Origin: JASGDB01 sp049841315
GTDB lineage: Bacteria; Bacteroidota; Bacteroidia; Flavobacteriales; Weeksellaceae
Reading direction: 5' to 3'
Assembly: GCA_049841315.1 (NCBI GenBank)
Contig: JASGDB010000125.1
Coordinates: forward strand, 1 to 9,809
Length of the DNA stretch: 9,809 bases
Within the stretch, counting starts at the first letter, position 1. Each line of letters opens with the position of its first letter. The notes under the pieces are model-generated. The model was not told where the DNA came from. It did no database searches and saw nothing but the letters and a program-made list of their open reading frames with translations. A program made the position numbers and the translations under genes. Shown here in pieces: positions 1 through 6,952 of this stretch.

Positions 1-1620
1 CTCAAGGATTTGCTGGAATGGCTTCATCAGTGAATCCAATAAAACCCAGCCTAACCGTTTTAATCCGCCAATAATACCCTCGGTCTGAAATGCTTTTTTA
101 ATGCTGTCCCAGTGGTCGTAAATGGATTTAAACGCTGCTATAATACGCCCAACCGGTCCCAAAAACAGAGTTAAGGCAGCACCCCAATCATCCCATTTTT
201 TAATTGCTACAGCCACTAAGGCTACTAATGCTCCAATAGCAACAATAATAATCCCTATGGGATTCGCTGTTAATGCTGCATTCCAAGCCCATTGTGCAAC
301 CGTAACAACACCAGTCCAAATGCTTAGTAGTTTTTGAGCCACAGCGGTACTTGTGAGCCAAGTTCCAAGCGACCTAAATACGGGGCTTAATCCTGAATAG
401 ATATTCGCCATATCCGCACCAACTGAAAGCATACCAGCACCTCCCTGAAGAAATGGAATAATTGGAGCGGTTGCATCAAATAATGATACTTTCCAATCAT
501 CAATAGTGGCACGCCATCTTTTCATTTTCTCATTCCAGCTACTCATATTTTCAGCAGCCATTTCATAGGCAGCTGATGTACCGGTAACTTTCTGTGTTAA
601 ATCTTCCTGATAATCAATTGTATTTAACATTGCCTGAGCTCCCTGTACATTTTCAGTTCCGAATATCAATGCAAGTGCATTCATATCGTGTCCCAGCTTG
701 TTAAGTTCCCGGAGACGTTCCGCAAAAGGAATAGTTGTATCTGAAATTTTCTTCAAATCAACGTTATAGGCTTTCATATATGCAACGGCATCTTTACTCA
801 ATGTTGCAGGAGCGGACATTTTTAAAATAGCATTACGTGCAGCTACTCCAATTTTGTCAATTTCAACCCCACCTTTAGCCATTCCCTGAAGTAACGCATT
901 GGTTTCTTCAAAAGTCATGTTACTCATTTTTGCCACACCACCGGCATCGGATAACGCTTTTGAAATATTGGGAACTTCAACCGAGCCTTCCTGAGCTGAA
1001 GCAACCATTACATTCATCATTCTATCCATTTCTTCAGCCGCTTCCATTGGGTTTTCAAGATTAACCTTAAACTGAATCAATGAATTATTTAATGCTTCAG
1101 TAGCACCCTGTACATCGCCTCGCATTGTTTTAGACATCACCTGAACATTACGCCCCATTTTTGCGAGTGCTTCATCGTTTTCCGCTATTTGCGGACCGAG
1201 TGCTCCTAAAATATTAGTGTATGATACAAGGATATCAGAACCGGAGTTTCCGAACTCCTTTGACATTGCTCTTGCAGATGAAGTCATTTTCTGCATTTGT
1301 TCGTCCGTTGCTCCGGTTAATGCTTTTAATTCGTGCATTTCCGTATTAAAAGCAACGCCCGGCTGTGTAGCTTCGGAAAGTTTATTAGACATAGACTGTA
1401 TGCCGTTTGAAACGGCATACCAATCCATAGCTTTTATTCTTTTGAAGCAATCACCGAGTTTTCCCCCGGACTTATTTGTCCGTTCCAATGAGTCAGTTGC
1501 TCTATTGAATGATTTTTCAATCGCTTCGCCGGTTTCCCTTCCTTCTGTCTGCATAGATTGAAACTTCGGAATAATATTTTCCGAAAGATTTAAAACCCAT
1601 GTTGTAGAAGCGGAACTCAT
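1..1620 (-). CDS. Phage tail tape measure protein, N-terminal 540 codons (partial)
   Basis: The tape measure protein sets tail length and fills the tail tube lumen before DNA ejection. The reading frame is open on the minus strand from the ATG at 1620 to the left edge, with no stop in 540 codons. The start reads MSSASTTWVLNLSEN. After it comes a TP901-type core with the stretches VAFNTEMHELKALTGATDEQ and ARAMSKEFGNSGSDILVSYT, then a Met-, Ala- and Gln-rich helical region. Near residues 440-470 is a long hydrophobic segment (NPIGIIIVAIGALVALVAVA) followed by KKWDDWG, typical of tape measure proteins. It lies directly downstream of the frameshifted tail chaperone gene, the usual order in long-tailed phages. 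The start is preceded by an A-rich leader (CAAAAATTAATCCAAAA) with no Shine-Dalgarno. The C-terminus, including any lysozyme or peptidase domain, lies outside the window. The family assignment is secure from composition, context and motifs. Confidence 0.93.
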   Translation of the reverse strand, partial: MSSASTTWVLNLSENIIPKFQSMQTEGRETGEAIEKSFNRATDSLERTNKSGGKLGDCFKRIKAMDWYAVSNGIQSMSNKLSEATQPGVAFNTEMHELKALTGATDEQMQKMTSSARAMSKEFGNSGSDILVSYTNILGALGPQIAENDEALAKMGRNVQVMSKTMRGDVQGATEALNNSLIQFKVNLENPMEAAEEMDRMMNVMVASAQEGSVEVPNISKALSDAGGVAKMSNMTFEETNALLQGMAKGGVEIDKIGVAARNAILKMSAPATLSKDAVAYMKAYNVDLKKISDTTIPFAERLRELNKLGHDMNALALIFGTENVQGAQAMLNTIDYQEDLTQKVTGTSAAYEMAAENMSSWNEKMKRWRATIDDWKVSLFDATAPIIPFLQGGAGMLSVGADMANIYSGLSPVFRSLGTWLTSTAVAQKLLSIWTGVVTVAQWAWNAALTANPIGIIIVAIGALVALVAVAIKKWDDWGAALTLFLGPVGRIIAAFKSIYDHWDSIKKAFQTEGIIGGLKRLGWVLLDSLMKPFQQILE

Positions 1621-1650
1621 TTTTGGATTAATTTTTGTATATTAGCCGTT

Positions 1651-1758
1651 ATGGAAACAGCGTTTAAAATTTTCATGGTTATTGGTTGGACTTCGGTTTT
1701 CAGCCTCGGAATTTATTTTGCCTTCAGTTTACTTAAGGACTTGTTTCAGAAGCATTAG
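1651..1758 (+). CDS. Putative 35-residue single-pass membrane protein, opposite strand to the tail operon
   Basis: This short ORF runs from ATG at 1651 to TAG at 1756-1758 and reads METAFKIFMVIGWTSVFS, continuing LGIYFAFSLLKDLFQKH. Roughly residues 5-28 form one hydrophobic membrane span, with a charged C-terminal tail (KDLFQKH). It occupies the only real gap in the tail operon, between the chaperone extension (ending at 1733) and the tape measure start (1620), and is encoded on the other strand, overlapping the end of the chaperone extension by 26 bases. No Shine-Dalgarno is visible, which is normal in this group, and no convincing promoter was found. It could be a small phage membrane protein (a holin-like role is pure speculation), an antisense curiosity, or a chance ORF. 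The clear membrane-span composition is the only positive argument. Confidence 0.35.
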   Translation: METAFKIFMVIGWTSVFSLGIYFAFSLLKDLFQKH

Positions 1759-2346
1759 AAAAAGCCTGACTTAACACTTCTGATAAAGCATTTTGAATAT
1801 TGATTTTCAGAATTTCGCTTTCAAACTTTTTTACGAAAACATAATCGGTAAGAAGTTTTGCAAAGTCATCATCCGAAAGAGTATTGGGATCAATACCGTA
1901 TGTAACTCTGATTATCGCATTCGCTTTTCGTAAACTGTCGATATCAAGTTTCGGATTGCCTTCATCATCATTGATAATTTCAATGTGCGAGGCTTCTACA
2001 GCTTTTTTGCTTCGATTTCGGCATCATTTACCAAACCGGTAATGAAAACCGTAACTTTTGTGAAAACGACTGCATCATCTTCGATATCCTGTAAATCACC
2101 GTACACAACACAGTTCTTAATCATAATATCTGAAGCTAAATTATTATCCTTTTTTTCAAAGGCTTCACTAACTGCTGAAGATACAGAACGGTTGGGTTTT
2201 TTAATGATGAATTCCGAATCTCCATCCGGAGTAGTTACTTTAAAATATCTCAGTCTTTTTCCATGCTGAGCTTTTAGCTGGTTTATTTCGGTTTCTGTAA
2301 ATTTTCCGAATTCCGACTTTGCCGGATTTTTATCTTTAGTATCCAC
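1733..2346 (-). CDS. Tail assembly chaperone, long product made by -1 ribosomal frameshift (gpGT-like)
   Basis: The long form shares the first 115 residues with the short chaperone. It then shifts into the -1 frame at the slippery heptamer at 2008-2002 and continues for 89 residues (AVEASHIEIINDDEGNPKLD onward) to TAA at 1735-1733, giving about 204 residues. The extension contains no Met codon and its only GTG lies near its end, so it cannot be translated on its own; frameshifting is the natural explanation. In lambda and many other long-tailed phages the gene just before the tape measure makes such a pair (gpG and gpGT), where the T part recruits tail tube subunits to the tape measure protein. 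The tape measure gene begins 112 bases downstream, exactly as in that arrangement. The extension is acidic and helical, matching no family I can name. Frameshift efficiency is unknown. Confidence 0.82.
1996..2346 (-). CDS. Tail assembly chaperone, short product (gpG-like)
   Basis: This 116-residue protein (MDTKDKNPAKSEFGKFTETE at the N-terminus) is the unshifted product. It has an N-terminal charged helix, then a beta-rich part (RLRYFKVTTPDGDSEFIIKK) and ends EAKKL. It sits 24 bases after the tail tube gene and before the tape measure gene, the standard position of the tail assembly chaperone that coats the tape measure protein during tail assembly and is absent from the mature virion. The stop TAG follows the slippery site by only one codon, so unshifted ribosomes terminate almost at once. 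Some phrases (PDGDSEFIIKKP, DAVVFTKVTVF) resemble Bacteroidota phage hypothetical proteins, but the assignment rests mainly on gene order and the frameshift. Homology to lambda gpG at sequence level is not visible. Confidence 0.8.
   Translation of the reverse strand: MDTKDKNPAKSEFGKFTETEINQLKAQHGKRLRYFKVTTPDGDSEFIIKKPNRSVSSAVSEAFEKKDNNLASDIMIKNCVVYGDLQDIEDDAVVFTKVTVFITGLVNDAEIEAKKL
2002..2008 (-). other. Programmed -1 frameshift slippery site A-AAA-AAG
   Basis: Read on the minus strand, the chaperone codons are GCA AAA AAG CTG TAG. This contains the heptamer A-AAA-AAG in the correct phase for simultaneous slippage, the same class as in dnaX and one of the most slip-prone bacterial sequences. 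The zero-frame stop lies one codon beyond it. Downstream, at 1985-1969, is a 6-bp perfect stem (CATTGA/TCAATG) with a 5-nt loop; it starts 16 nt after the heptamer, further than the usual 5-9, so its role as a stimulator is uncertain. Confidence 0.85.
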
Positions 2347-2370
2347 TTTTAAATAATGTTTAAATTGTTA

Positions 2371-2808
2371 TTAACGCTGATTCCAATCAATCAAAGTGAT
2401 GATTAAAGGTAGTTTTACCCAAATTGCACCGTCTCCTTGTTTTACTGTAATTTCCTGTTCCGTAAACTCTGCACCTCTGATAATATCTTTTTTGATTTCA
2501 CCGCTTTTAAGTGCGTATTCTACAACGATATCAGACATTTCAATATCTTGTATTCTCATTCCCGGCGGAAGTGAATTTTTGATAGCATCCAGTTCCTCTT
2601 TCAACAATGTAATAGAAGCTTCAGCATCATAGTTTTCTTCAGTTCTGCCGATGGCGAACTTCCCTGCACCTTTTACATTACTTTTACCTACTTTGTCTTT
2701 ATAGCTAAGTTCTTCAATACCTACTACATCACGCCCAAAAAGGTTGGTTGTAATATTGTTCCAACCCTGAACTTTTCCTAAGTTGTTATTAATCGTATTT
2801 GCTTTCAT
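2371..2808 (-). CDS. Phage tail tube protein
   Basis: This 145-residue protein follows the sheath gene with a TAATG overlap and precedes the chaperone, the typical place for the inner tube subunit of a contractile tail. Its phrases GVEELSYKD-like (GIEELSYKDKVG), KFAIGRTEENYDAEASITLL, MRIQDIEMSDIVVEY and LPLIITLIDWNQR fit the tail tube family common in Bacteroidota phages: a small beta-barrel subunit whose sequence includes a Tyr/Ala/Ser-rich strand followed by a long helix (LLKEELDAIKNSLP, about residues 68-81). Tube subunits stack as hexameric rings and form the channel through which DNA passes. Overlap with the sheath gene suggests translational coupling. The identification relies on remembered family features plus position; no search was run. 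Confidence 0.8.
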   Translation of the reverse strand: MKANTINNNLGKVQGWNNITTNLFGRDVVGIEELSYKDKVGKSNVKGAGKFAIGRTEENYDAEASITLLKEELDAIKNSLPPGMRIQDIEMSDIVVEYALKSGEIKKDIIRGAEFTEQEITVKQGDGAIWVKLPLIITLIDWNQR

Positions 2809-4040
2809 TATGCTATTTTATTGGTGTAACCCAGTTCAATTTCAAATGTGTGTACAATACCAAAAGCTACAAGCGAACATCTTACTTTGAAAGGCGTTGT
2901 TTCATCCGGATATTGTTTATTATCCAAGAATAAATCATAACCCGTAACTTCTTCGGATGTAACCATACTATCCAATGCTTTTTCAAGAAGCGTTTCCCAG
3001 TTTGAAACTGTGGTAGATTTTACGAAACCTGTTTGCGGATCTTTCGGAACTTTGGCTTTTACTTTTGGAAGCAATGTTTTTGCAATAAGTCTTTTCGCTT
3101 TGTTCCAAGTTCTGTTTCTTTCGATATAAGAATAATCACTGGCGATACTTACGCAGGTTGGAGAATTACTGAAATAAAAATCCGCTTCAGCTTCATATTG
3201 TCCGGCAAAGATGTATCCTTTAGCATTCAAGGATTTCAACTGAACATCGGTAAGTTCATCAATGCTTTGCCCTGTCGAAATACCTACATTAACAAATCGC
3301 CCGGTTCCTGAATCGGTCAAAGGATAAGTTTCATAGGAACGGGAATCAATTGGCTTTTTTTCTACATCTACAGAGCCGATGTTTTCAGCTACATTTCTCA
3401 CGTTAATCATTCCAAGAGCCGCACCTACAGCAGCGTAATTAGAATATTCCGAATCCAGTGCTGCGATATCTTTATCCTGTGCAATTACTACAGAGATATT
3501 AGGAGCGGCTTTCGTTCTTAAATCAACGAAATTATTAATCAGTATAGGAGCGTCCGTTCCTTTGCCTTCTATGATTACATAATCCAAGTCAATTCCTTCT
3601 TTTGCGGCTTCATCAACTAAAAGTGTCTGAATGCTATCCACTTCAGCCGGAATTGTGGAAAGGTCGTTTGTAAAACCGGCAAAGCCTACACCTTTGATGC
3701 TTCTGTGCTTTTTCAAGGTTGATATAGTAACATTAATTTTACTCTGAATGGTACTATTCGCTTCTACCGGAAGAATGTACAGAGTGCTTTCCGGTGCAAG
3801 TCTGAAATTTTCGGAAATATGATGATATGCCAAAGTTTGATTATTAGCATCAAAAGCTTCTGTAATTCCAAAAACTTCCGCATCTTCCGGTTGGATAAGT
3901 TCCTTAGCCTGACCATAGACTAAGGTAGAACCAGCGATACTCATGGCTACTACCAACAAAGAAACGCTGTCATTCGTTGGTGCGGTTCTTCCTAAACCGC
4001 CATTTTTCTTTTTAAAGGTTGTTCCCTGAAGCTTTCCCAT
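2808..4040 (-). CDS. Contractile tail sheath protein, DUF2586-like
   Basis: This 410-residue protein (MGKLQGTTFKKKNGGLGRTA at the N-terminus) is the largest complete tail gene here. The start resembles the DUF2586 phage family: a Gly-rich beginning, then DSVSLLVVAMSIAG, a central alternating alpha/beta region (YVIIEGKGTD, ISVVIAQDKDI), and a C-terminal part with IERNRTWNKAKRLIAKTLLP (about residues 309-328). That Trp-Asn-Lys-Ala-Arg type of motif is shared by sheath proteins of myophages and type VI secretion systems. The last strand (HTFEIELGYTNKIA) may be the C-terminal arm that interlocks with neighbouring subunits, as known for sheath proteins. Start and stop both overlap neighbours through TAATG, which supports both gene limits. 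It shows that the phage has a contractile tail. Confidence 0.85.
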   Translation of the reverse strand: MGKLQGTTFKKKNGGLGRTAPTNDSVSLLVVAMSIAGSTLVYGQAKELIQPEDAEVFGITEAFDANNQTLAYHHISENFRLAPESTLYILPVEANSTIQSKINVTISTLKKHRSIKGVGFAGFTNDLSTIPAEVDSIQTLLVDEAAKEGIDLDYVIIEGKGTDAPILINNFVDLRTKAAPNISVVIAQDKDIAALDSEYSNYAAVGAALGMINVRNVAENIGSVDVEKKPIDSRSYETYPLTDSGTGRFVNVGISTGQSIDELTDVQLKSLNAKGYIFAGQYEAEADFYFSNSPTCVSIASDYSYIERNRTWNKAKRLIAKTLLPKVKAKVPKDPQTGFVKSTTVSNWETLLEKALDSMVTSEEVTGYDLFLDNKQYPDETTPFKVRCSLVAFGIVHTFEIELGYTNKIA

Positions 4041-4459
4041 TATTCAGAAATTTTAGTTTTGTATTCTGTGAGTGCCACTTTAAGGGTTGGAGCTTTCATA
4101 TTTTCAGGCTCTAATTGGAAAAACAAAGTGAGTTCTTTCAATTTCTGATAATCTGCGTTTTCTATGTCCAGTTCCTGAAGCTCTTTAGTTTTTTCCGCCG
4201 TTTCGGCTTCTAAATCATCGGCATCATCGTCACCATCGTTTTTCTGAACATCAATCTTTCCGGTTTCAGCTTCAGTTCTTGTGATAGGATGATACTTCAG
4301 CTCTTTTTCTTTGCAGTGGATTTTCGCCCGGTTTTCATCAATGAAAACGTTCCCGTCTTCAGCGGCATAAACAATGTTTTCATCTTTATGTTTTTCCACA
4401 TTAAAAACATAAAGCAGAGCGAGAGAAATAAGTTCTTTAAGTGATTTTGTAGTTTGCAT
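4040..4459 (-). CDS. Phage protein of unknown function with acidic linker and possible HeH/SAP-like C-terminus
   Basis: This 139-residue protein is not one I can name. Three parts are visible. The N-terminal part has a helix (SLKELISLALLYVFN) and then VYAAEDGNVFIDENRAKIHC, a segment resembling small phage proteins of Bacteroidota that begin with a 'YxxxDGxxFxxExxAxxH' pattern. Residues 71-90 are a strongly acidic linker (NDGDDDADDLEAE). The end, about residues 104-136 (YQKLKELTLFFQLEPENMK, then a Leu-rich helix), looks like a helix-extended-helix fold of the HeH/SAP type, often DNA- or protein-binding. It lies between the lysis genes and the sheath with TAATG overlaps at both ends. Position would allow a head-tail connector or tail completion role, but this is inference only. 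No membrane segment or signal peptide is present. Confidence 0.75.
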   Translation of the reverse strand: MQTTKSLKELISLALLYVFNVEKHKDENIVYAAEDGNVFIDENRAKIHCKEKELKYHPITRTEAETGKIDVQKNDGDDDADDLEAETAEKTKELQELDIENADYQKLKELTLFFQLEPENMKAPTLKVALTEYKTKISE

Positions 4460-5007
4460 TAGAATAATTTTTTAGTGATTATAAAGCGGATTCCGAATGC
4501 TGCAATTACACCGCAAAGCAGCCAAAAGACAATATTTCCTATTGCCATTTTTACCTTTTGAAAAGTGGTAAGTTCTTTTTCCCTGTACACAGGTTGGTAA
4601 TTAATCTGCTGTTCCTTAATGAACTGTTGTTTCCAAGTGAAGAATAATTTTTCGGCTTCTTTTTCACAGTTTACAGTTAATAGACCGTTTTCTATATTGA
4701 CCGTTGGAGGTTTTACAGACCTTCCCGAAATACTTTTAGGAGCAGATACAGCCTGATTAGGATTTTTATTATTGAGGGCTTCAATCTGCTTTTTAGATTG
4801 AACCAAAACAGGCTTACCATTCACACAATCAATGTATGCACTGTAATAAGAACTGTCTTTTTCGACAACCAAAACGGTGTCTTTTACGAATTCCGTTTTA
4901 TGGATGATAGTTTCGTTTCGTTCTTCCGGGAACTGTTTGCTCTTGCAAGAAGTGAAGAGCAAACTTCCCAGTAAGAAAAAAGAAAATATGAAGAAAATTT
5001 GTTTCAT
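4459..5007 (-). CDS. Lipoprotein with C-terminal membrane anchor, candidate unimolecular spanin
   Basis: The chosen start is the ATG at 5007, giving 182 residues, although the frame could begin at 5061. The later start lies 5 bases after the amidase stop and puts a lipoprotein signal at the very N-terminus: MKQIFFIFSFFLLGSLLFTS followed by Cys21. The earlier start would bury this signal behind 18 residues. Residues 22-155 are soluble, with beta-like strands and a KPPTVNIENGLLTVN stretch. Residues about 158-177 form a membrane span (IVFWLLCGVIAAFGIRFII) and the end is basic (TKKLF). An outer-membrane lipid anchor at one end and an inner-membrane span at the other is the layout of u-spanins such as phage T1 gp11, which fuse the two membranes in the last lysis step. 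The adjacent endolysin supports this. The soluble part matches nothing I recognise, and a non-lysis anchor protein remains possible. Confidence 0.8.
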   Translation of the reverse strand: MKQIFFIFSFFLLGSLLFTSCKSKQFPEERNETIIHKTEFVKDTVLVVEKDSSYYSAYIDCVNGKPVLVQSKKQIEALNNKNPNQAVSAPKSISGRSVKPPTVNIENGLLTVNCEKEAEKLFFTWKQQFIKEQQINYQPVYREKELTTFQKVKMAIGNIVFWLLCGVIAAFGIRFIITKKLF

Positions 5008-5012
5008 GGTTA

Positions 5013-5570
5013 TTATTTTAAGTCGTCGTATTTTTTTAGAATTTTGGCAATTTCCAAACACACTTTTTCATAGCTATTATCTAAGGCTTTCATATCCTCT
5101 TTATTGGTTATAAAACACCATTCATGAAGAACCGAAACACCTGATTTAGTATGAAGAATTGCGAGTTTGCCTCTTGCAGTTTTACTTTCCGGAATAACAC
5201 CTCTATTCCGAATTCCCAAAATTTTACTGGTAACATCTGCTATCTCAAAAGCCATTTTATAAGATAAATCCTTACTCATATAGCTTTCATTACTTACAAC
5301 ACAGGTAGTACCTGATGCAATAGGACTTACAGCAGCGTCAAGGTGTGCTTCATAAAGAACCGATGCTGAACCGGGTTTGATAGTTCTGATTACTTCAGAT
5401 AGAGTTTGATTATCATTGTCAGAAATAAATTTTGTTCCTAATGTTTTTAGGCTCTCATTGATTTTATTTCTGATTCGTTGATTTTCCTTATTTTCAAACC
5501 GACCATTATAAACAGCTCCGGAATCTTTATTGTGATGCCCTGCTAATGGAAATGTTACCAGTAAACTCAT
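5013..5570 (-). CDS. N-acetylmuramoyl-L-alanine amidase (Amidase_3 family), phage endolysin
   Basis: This 185-residue enzyme should cleave the amide bond between N-acetylmuramic acid and L-alanine in peptidoglycan using a bound zinc. Amidase_3 landmarks are all visible: AGHHNKDSGA at residues 10-19 with ligand His12, a Glu in FENKEN (Glu26 or Glu29), YEAHLDA with ligand His76, a RNRGV segment at 121-125, and LHEWCFITNKED with catalytic-site Glu150. The length matches a bare catalytic domain. No cell-wall binding domain, signal peptide or membrane span is present, so access to the wall would need a holin, and none is identified nearby. It lies between the capsid gene (22-base gap) and the spanin candidate, so the lysis genes interrupt the structural block. 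Confidence 0.9.
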   Translation of the reverse strand: MSLLVTFPLAGHHNKDSGAVYNGRFENKENQRIRNKINESLKTLGTKFISDNDNQTLSEVIRTIKPGSASVLYEAHLDAAVSPIASGTTCVVSNESYMSKDLSYKMAFEIADVTSKILGIRNRGVIPESKTARGKLAILHTKSGVSVLHEWCFITNKEDMKALDNSYEKVCLEIAKILKKYDDLK

Positions 5571-5592
5571 TTGGGTAATTTTAAAATGTTAT

Positions 5593-6489
5593 TTAAACAG
5601 CTACTGAACGGATTGCTCCAAGACCTTCATCTTTCATTGCCACACATACCCAGTGCAGTTCAAAGCCGATTTCATGTCTTCTCATTGAAGGGTTTTGTGA
5701 TTTTTCAATAGCATATCTTTCAGCAGTTCCCGGAGCTTTTGCCGTCATTGGAGCAAAGAATACTACAGAAGCCTCATATCCTGATGTTTGGCTGTCGTAT
5801 GCGATTTTCTCACCGGCAGCAGTAAATTCAGGAGCATAAGTGCTTTCGTAAACTTTGAAGCCGTAGTATTTTTCGGCAATTTTACCTTCAGTATGATTTT
5901 GGTAACGGGTGTTGAACGTTTCATCCTGTTCCAGCAAATCATCTACATGGTCGGAACAAAGAACCAATACACGCCCTTTTTTAGGAACACCCAATTTGTC
6001 GAGTGCTTTTTTCATCCTTCTGAGGTCTTTCGTGATTAGGCGTTTTCTTCCTGTACCATCGTCTTCACCGGTGGTTGTTAATACCGGAGTTGTAGCAGTG
6101 TTGTTTTGCGGAGTAATTGAAAACAATGCGTGTTCAGCGGTAACGTCTTCTAATGTTTCTCTATGTTGAGTTTGAACATCATTCACTTTCTCATAAGGAA
6201 GTGCATACAGTTCATCGGTAGTAACCTCTGTGTTTTCAGTTTCGTATTTGTGGAGAGAAACTTTTAAATGTCCGTCTTCCCTTTGGCTGGAGTTGATTGG
6301 ATAAATAGTATTATCAATCAAAACTTTCGGAGCGTTACCCTGAATAGGGATTTTGATAACATCGTTACCAACCCACTGCGGTTTTGAAGGGACAGCTTCA
6401 AGCCATGTGTGTTCGTGACGGAATTTTTTAATGAGCTCTATTACTGCGAGCTCATTTTTAAGTGCTAATGTACTTTTCGTTTTTGGCAT
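5593..6489 (-). CDS. Phage major capsid protein (HK97-fold)
   Basis: This 298-residue protein starts MPKTKSTLALKNELAVIELI and is placed 7 bases after the protease gene, the standard order protease-capsid. The N-terminal helical arm is followed by a beta-rich P-domain-like part (NDVIKIPIQGNAPKVLIDN, with a TTDELYALPYEK segment) and a long helix region (RRMKKALDKLGVPKKGRVLV), then GKIAEKYYGFKVYESTYAP, where a basic/aromatic loop leads into strands, and finally FFAPMTAKAPGTAERYAIEK, typical of the capsid C-terminal domain. These are features of HK97-fold capsids found in Bacteroidota phages. It forms the icosahedral shell of the head. There is no obvious delta-domain, in line with scaffold function residing in the preceding gene. 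The start has an A/T-rich leader without Shine-Dalgarno. Confidence 0.85.
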   Translation of the reverse strand: MPKTKSTLALKNELAVIELIKKFRHEHTWLEAVPSKPQWVGNDVIKIPIQGNAPKVLIDNTIYPINSSQREDGHLKVSLHKYETENTEVTTDELYALPYEKVNDVQTQHRETLEDVTAEHALFSITPQNNTATTPVLTTTGEDDGTGRKRLITKDLRRMKKALDKLGVPKKGRVLVLCSDHVDDLLEQDETFNTRYQNHTEGKIAEKYYGFKVYESTYAPEFTAAGEKIAYDSQTSGYEASVVFFAPMTAKAPGTAERYAIEKSQNPSMRRHEIGFELHWVCVAMKDEGLGAIRSVAV

Positions 6490-6496
6490 GATTTAA

Positions 6497-6952
6497 TTAG
6501 TTTTTAGATGATGCATAAGCTTCGTTTAACTTCTTTACGGCTTCCGGATCAGATTCGATTAGAACGTCCAAAGCTTTTGGGTCTTTTTCCAAATAATCGT
6601 CAAGTGTCCAGTTTTCTCTACCGGCTGCGTTTGGCTGTCCATCCGGTTTATCAATAATCTCAGCAGATGCAGGATTTACCCCTTTCATAGCAGCCAAAAT
6701 TTCTTCTGTTTTTACTGAATCCTGCATGTGTAGAGCAACATAAGTAGCTTTCATATCCGCAGTGATTTTTTTGTCAAGAATGGCTTGATTCACCACTCGC
6801 TCAGCAGCTTCGGTTCTCTGCTTTGTTACACTCGCTTCAATAGCAGATGCATTGTCTGCTTTCGTTTTGTTTTCCGCAACTCTTGCTAAAACTTGCTCTT
6901 CAGTTGCATCAGCCGGCATTCCTAATGCGGCTCTCAATTGGTTGATGTCCAT
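6497..6952 (-). CDS. Possible internal-start product: free scaffold protein (151 residues)
   Basis: Met215 of the protease gene lies exactly where the linker ends and the helical scaffold-like domain begins. The ATG at 6952-6950 is preceded by an A-rich leader (TCAAACAAAAATAAA), the same type of initiation context as at other starts in this window. In phage Mu, the scaffold (gpZ) is made from an in-frame internal start in the protease gene I, so a similar arrangement here is plausible. The product would be 151 residues, helical and charged. It is not proven from sequence: the A-rich linker also encodes Lys and Asn, which alone could produce this context. Confidence 0.4.
   Translation of the reverse strand: MDINQLRAALGMPADATEEQVLARVAENKTKADNASAIEASVTKQRTEAAERVVNQAILDKKITADMKATYVALHMQDSVKTEEILAAMKGVNPASAEIIDKPDGQPNAAGRENWTLDDYLEKDPKALDVLIESDPEAVKKLNEAYASSKN

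Noticed and set aside
1217..1561. Plus-strand ORF of 114 codons opposite the tape measure gene
   Set aside because: The minus strand clearly codes for the tape measure protein; this is a shadow frame with no recognisable features.
1617..1676. A 19-codon minus-strand ORF whose TGA overlaps the tape measure ATG
   Set aside because: The stop-start overlap hints at coupling, but it is very short with no other support and may be chance.
5008..5061. Earlier in-frame start for the spanin candidate at 5061, giving 200 residues
   Set aside because: It overlaps the amidase end and puts 18 residues ahead of a clear lipoprotein signal; the start at 5007 directly follows the amidase stop.
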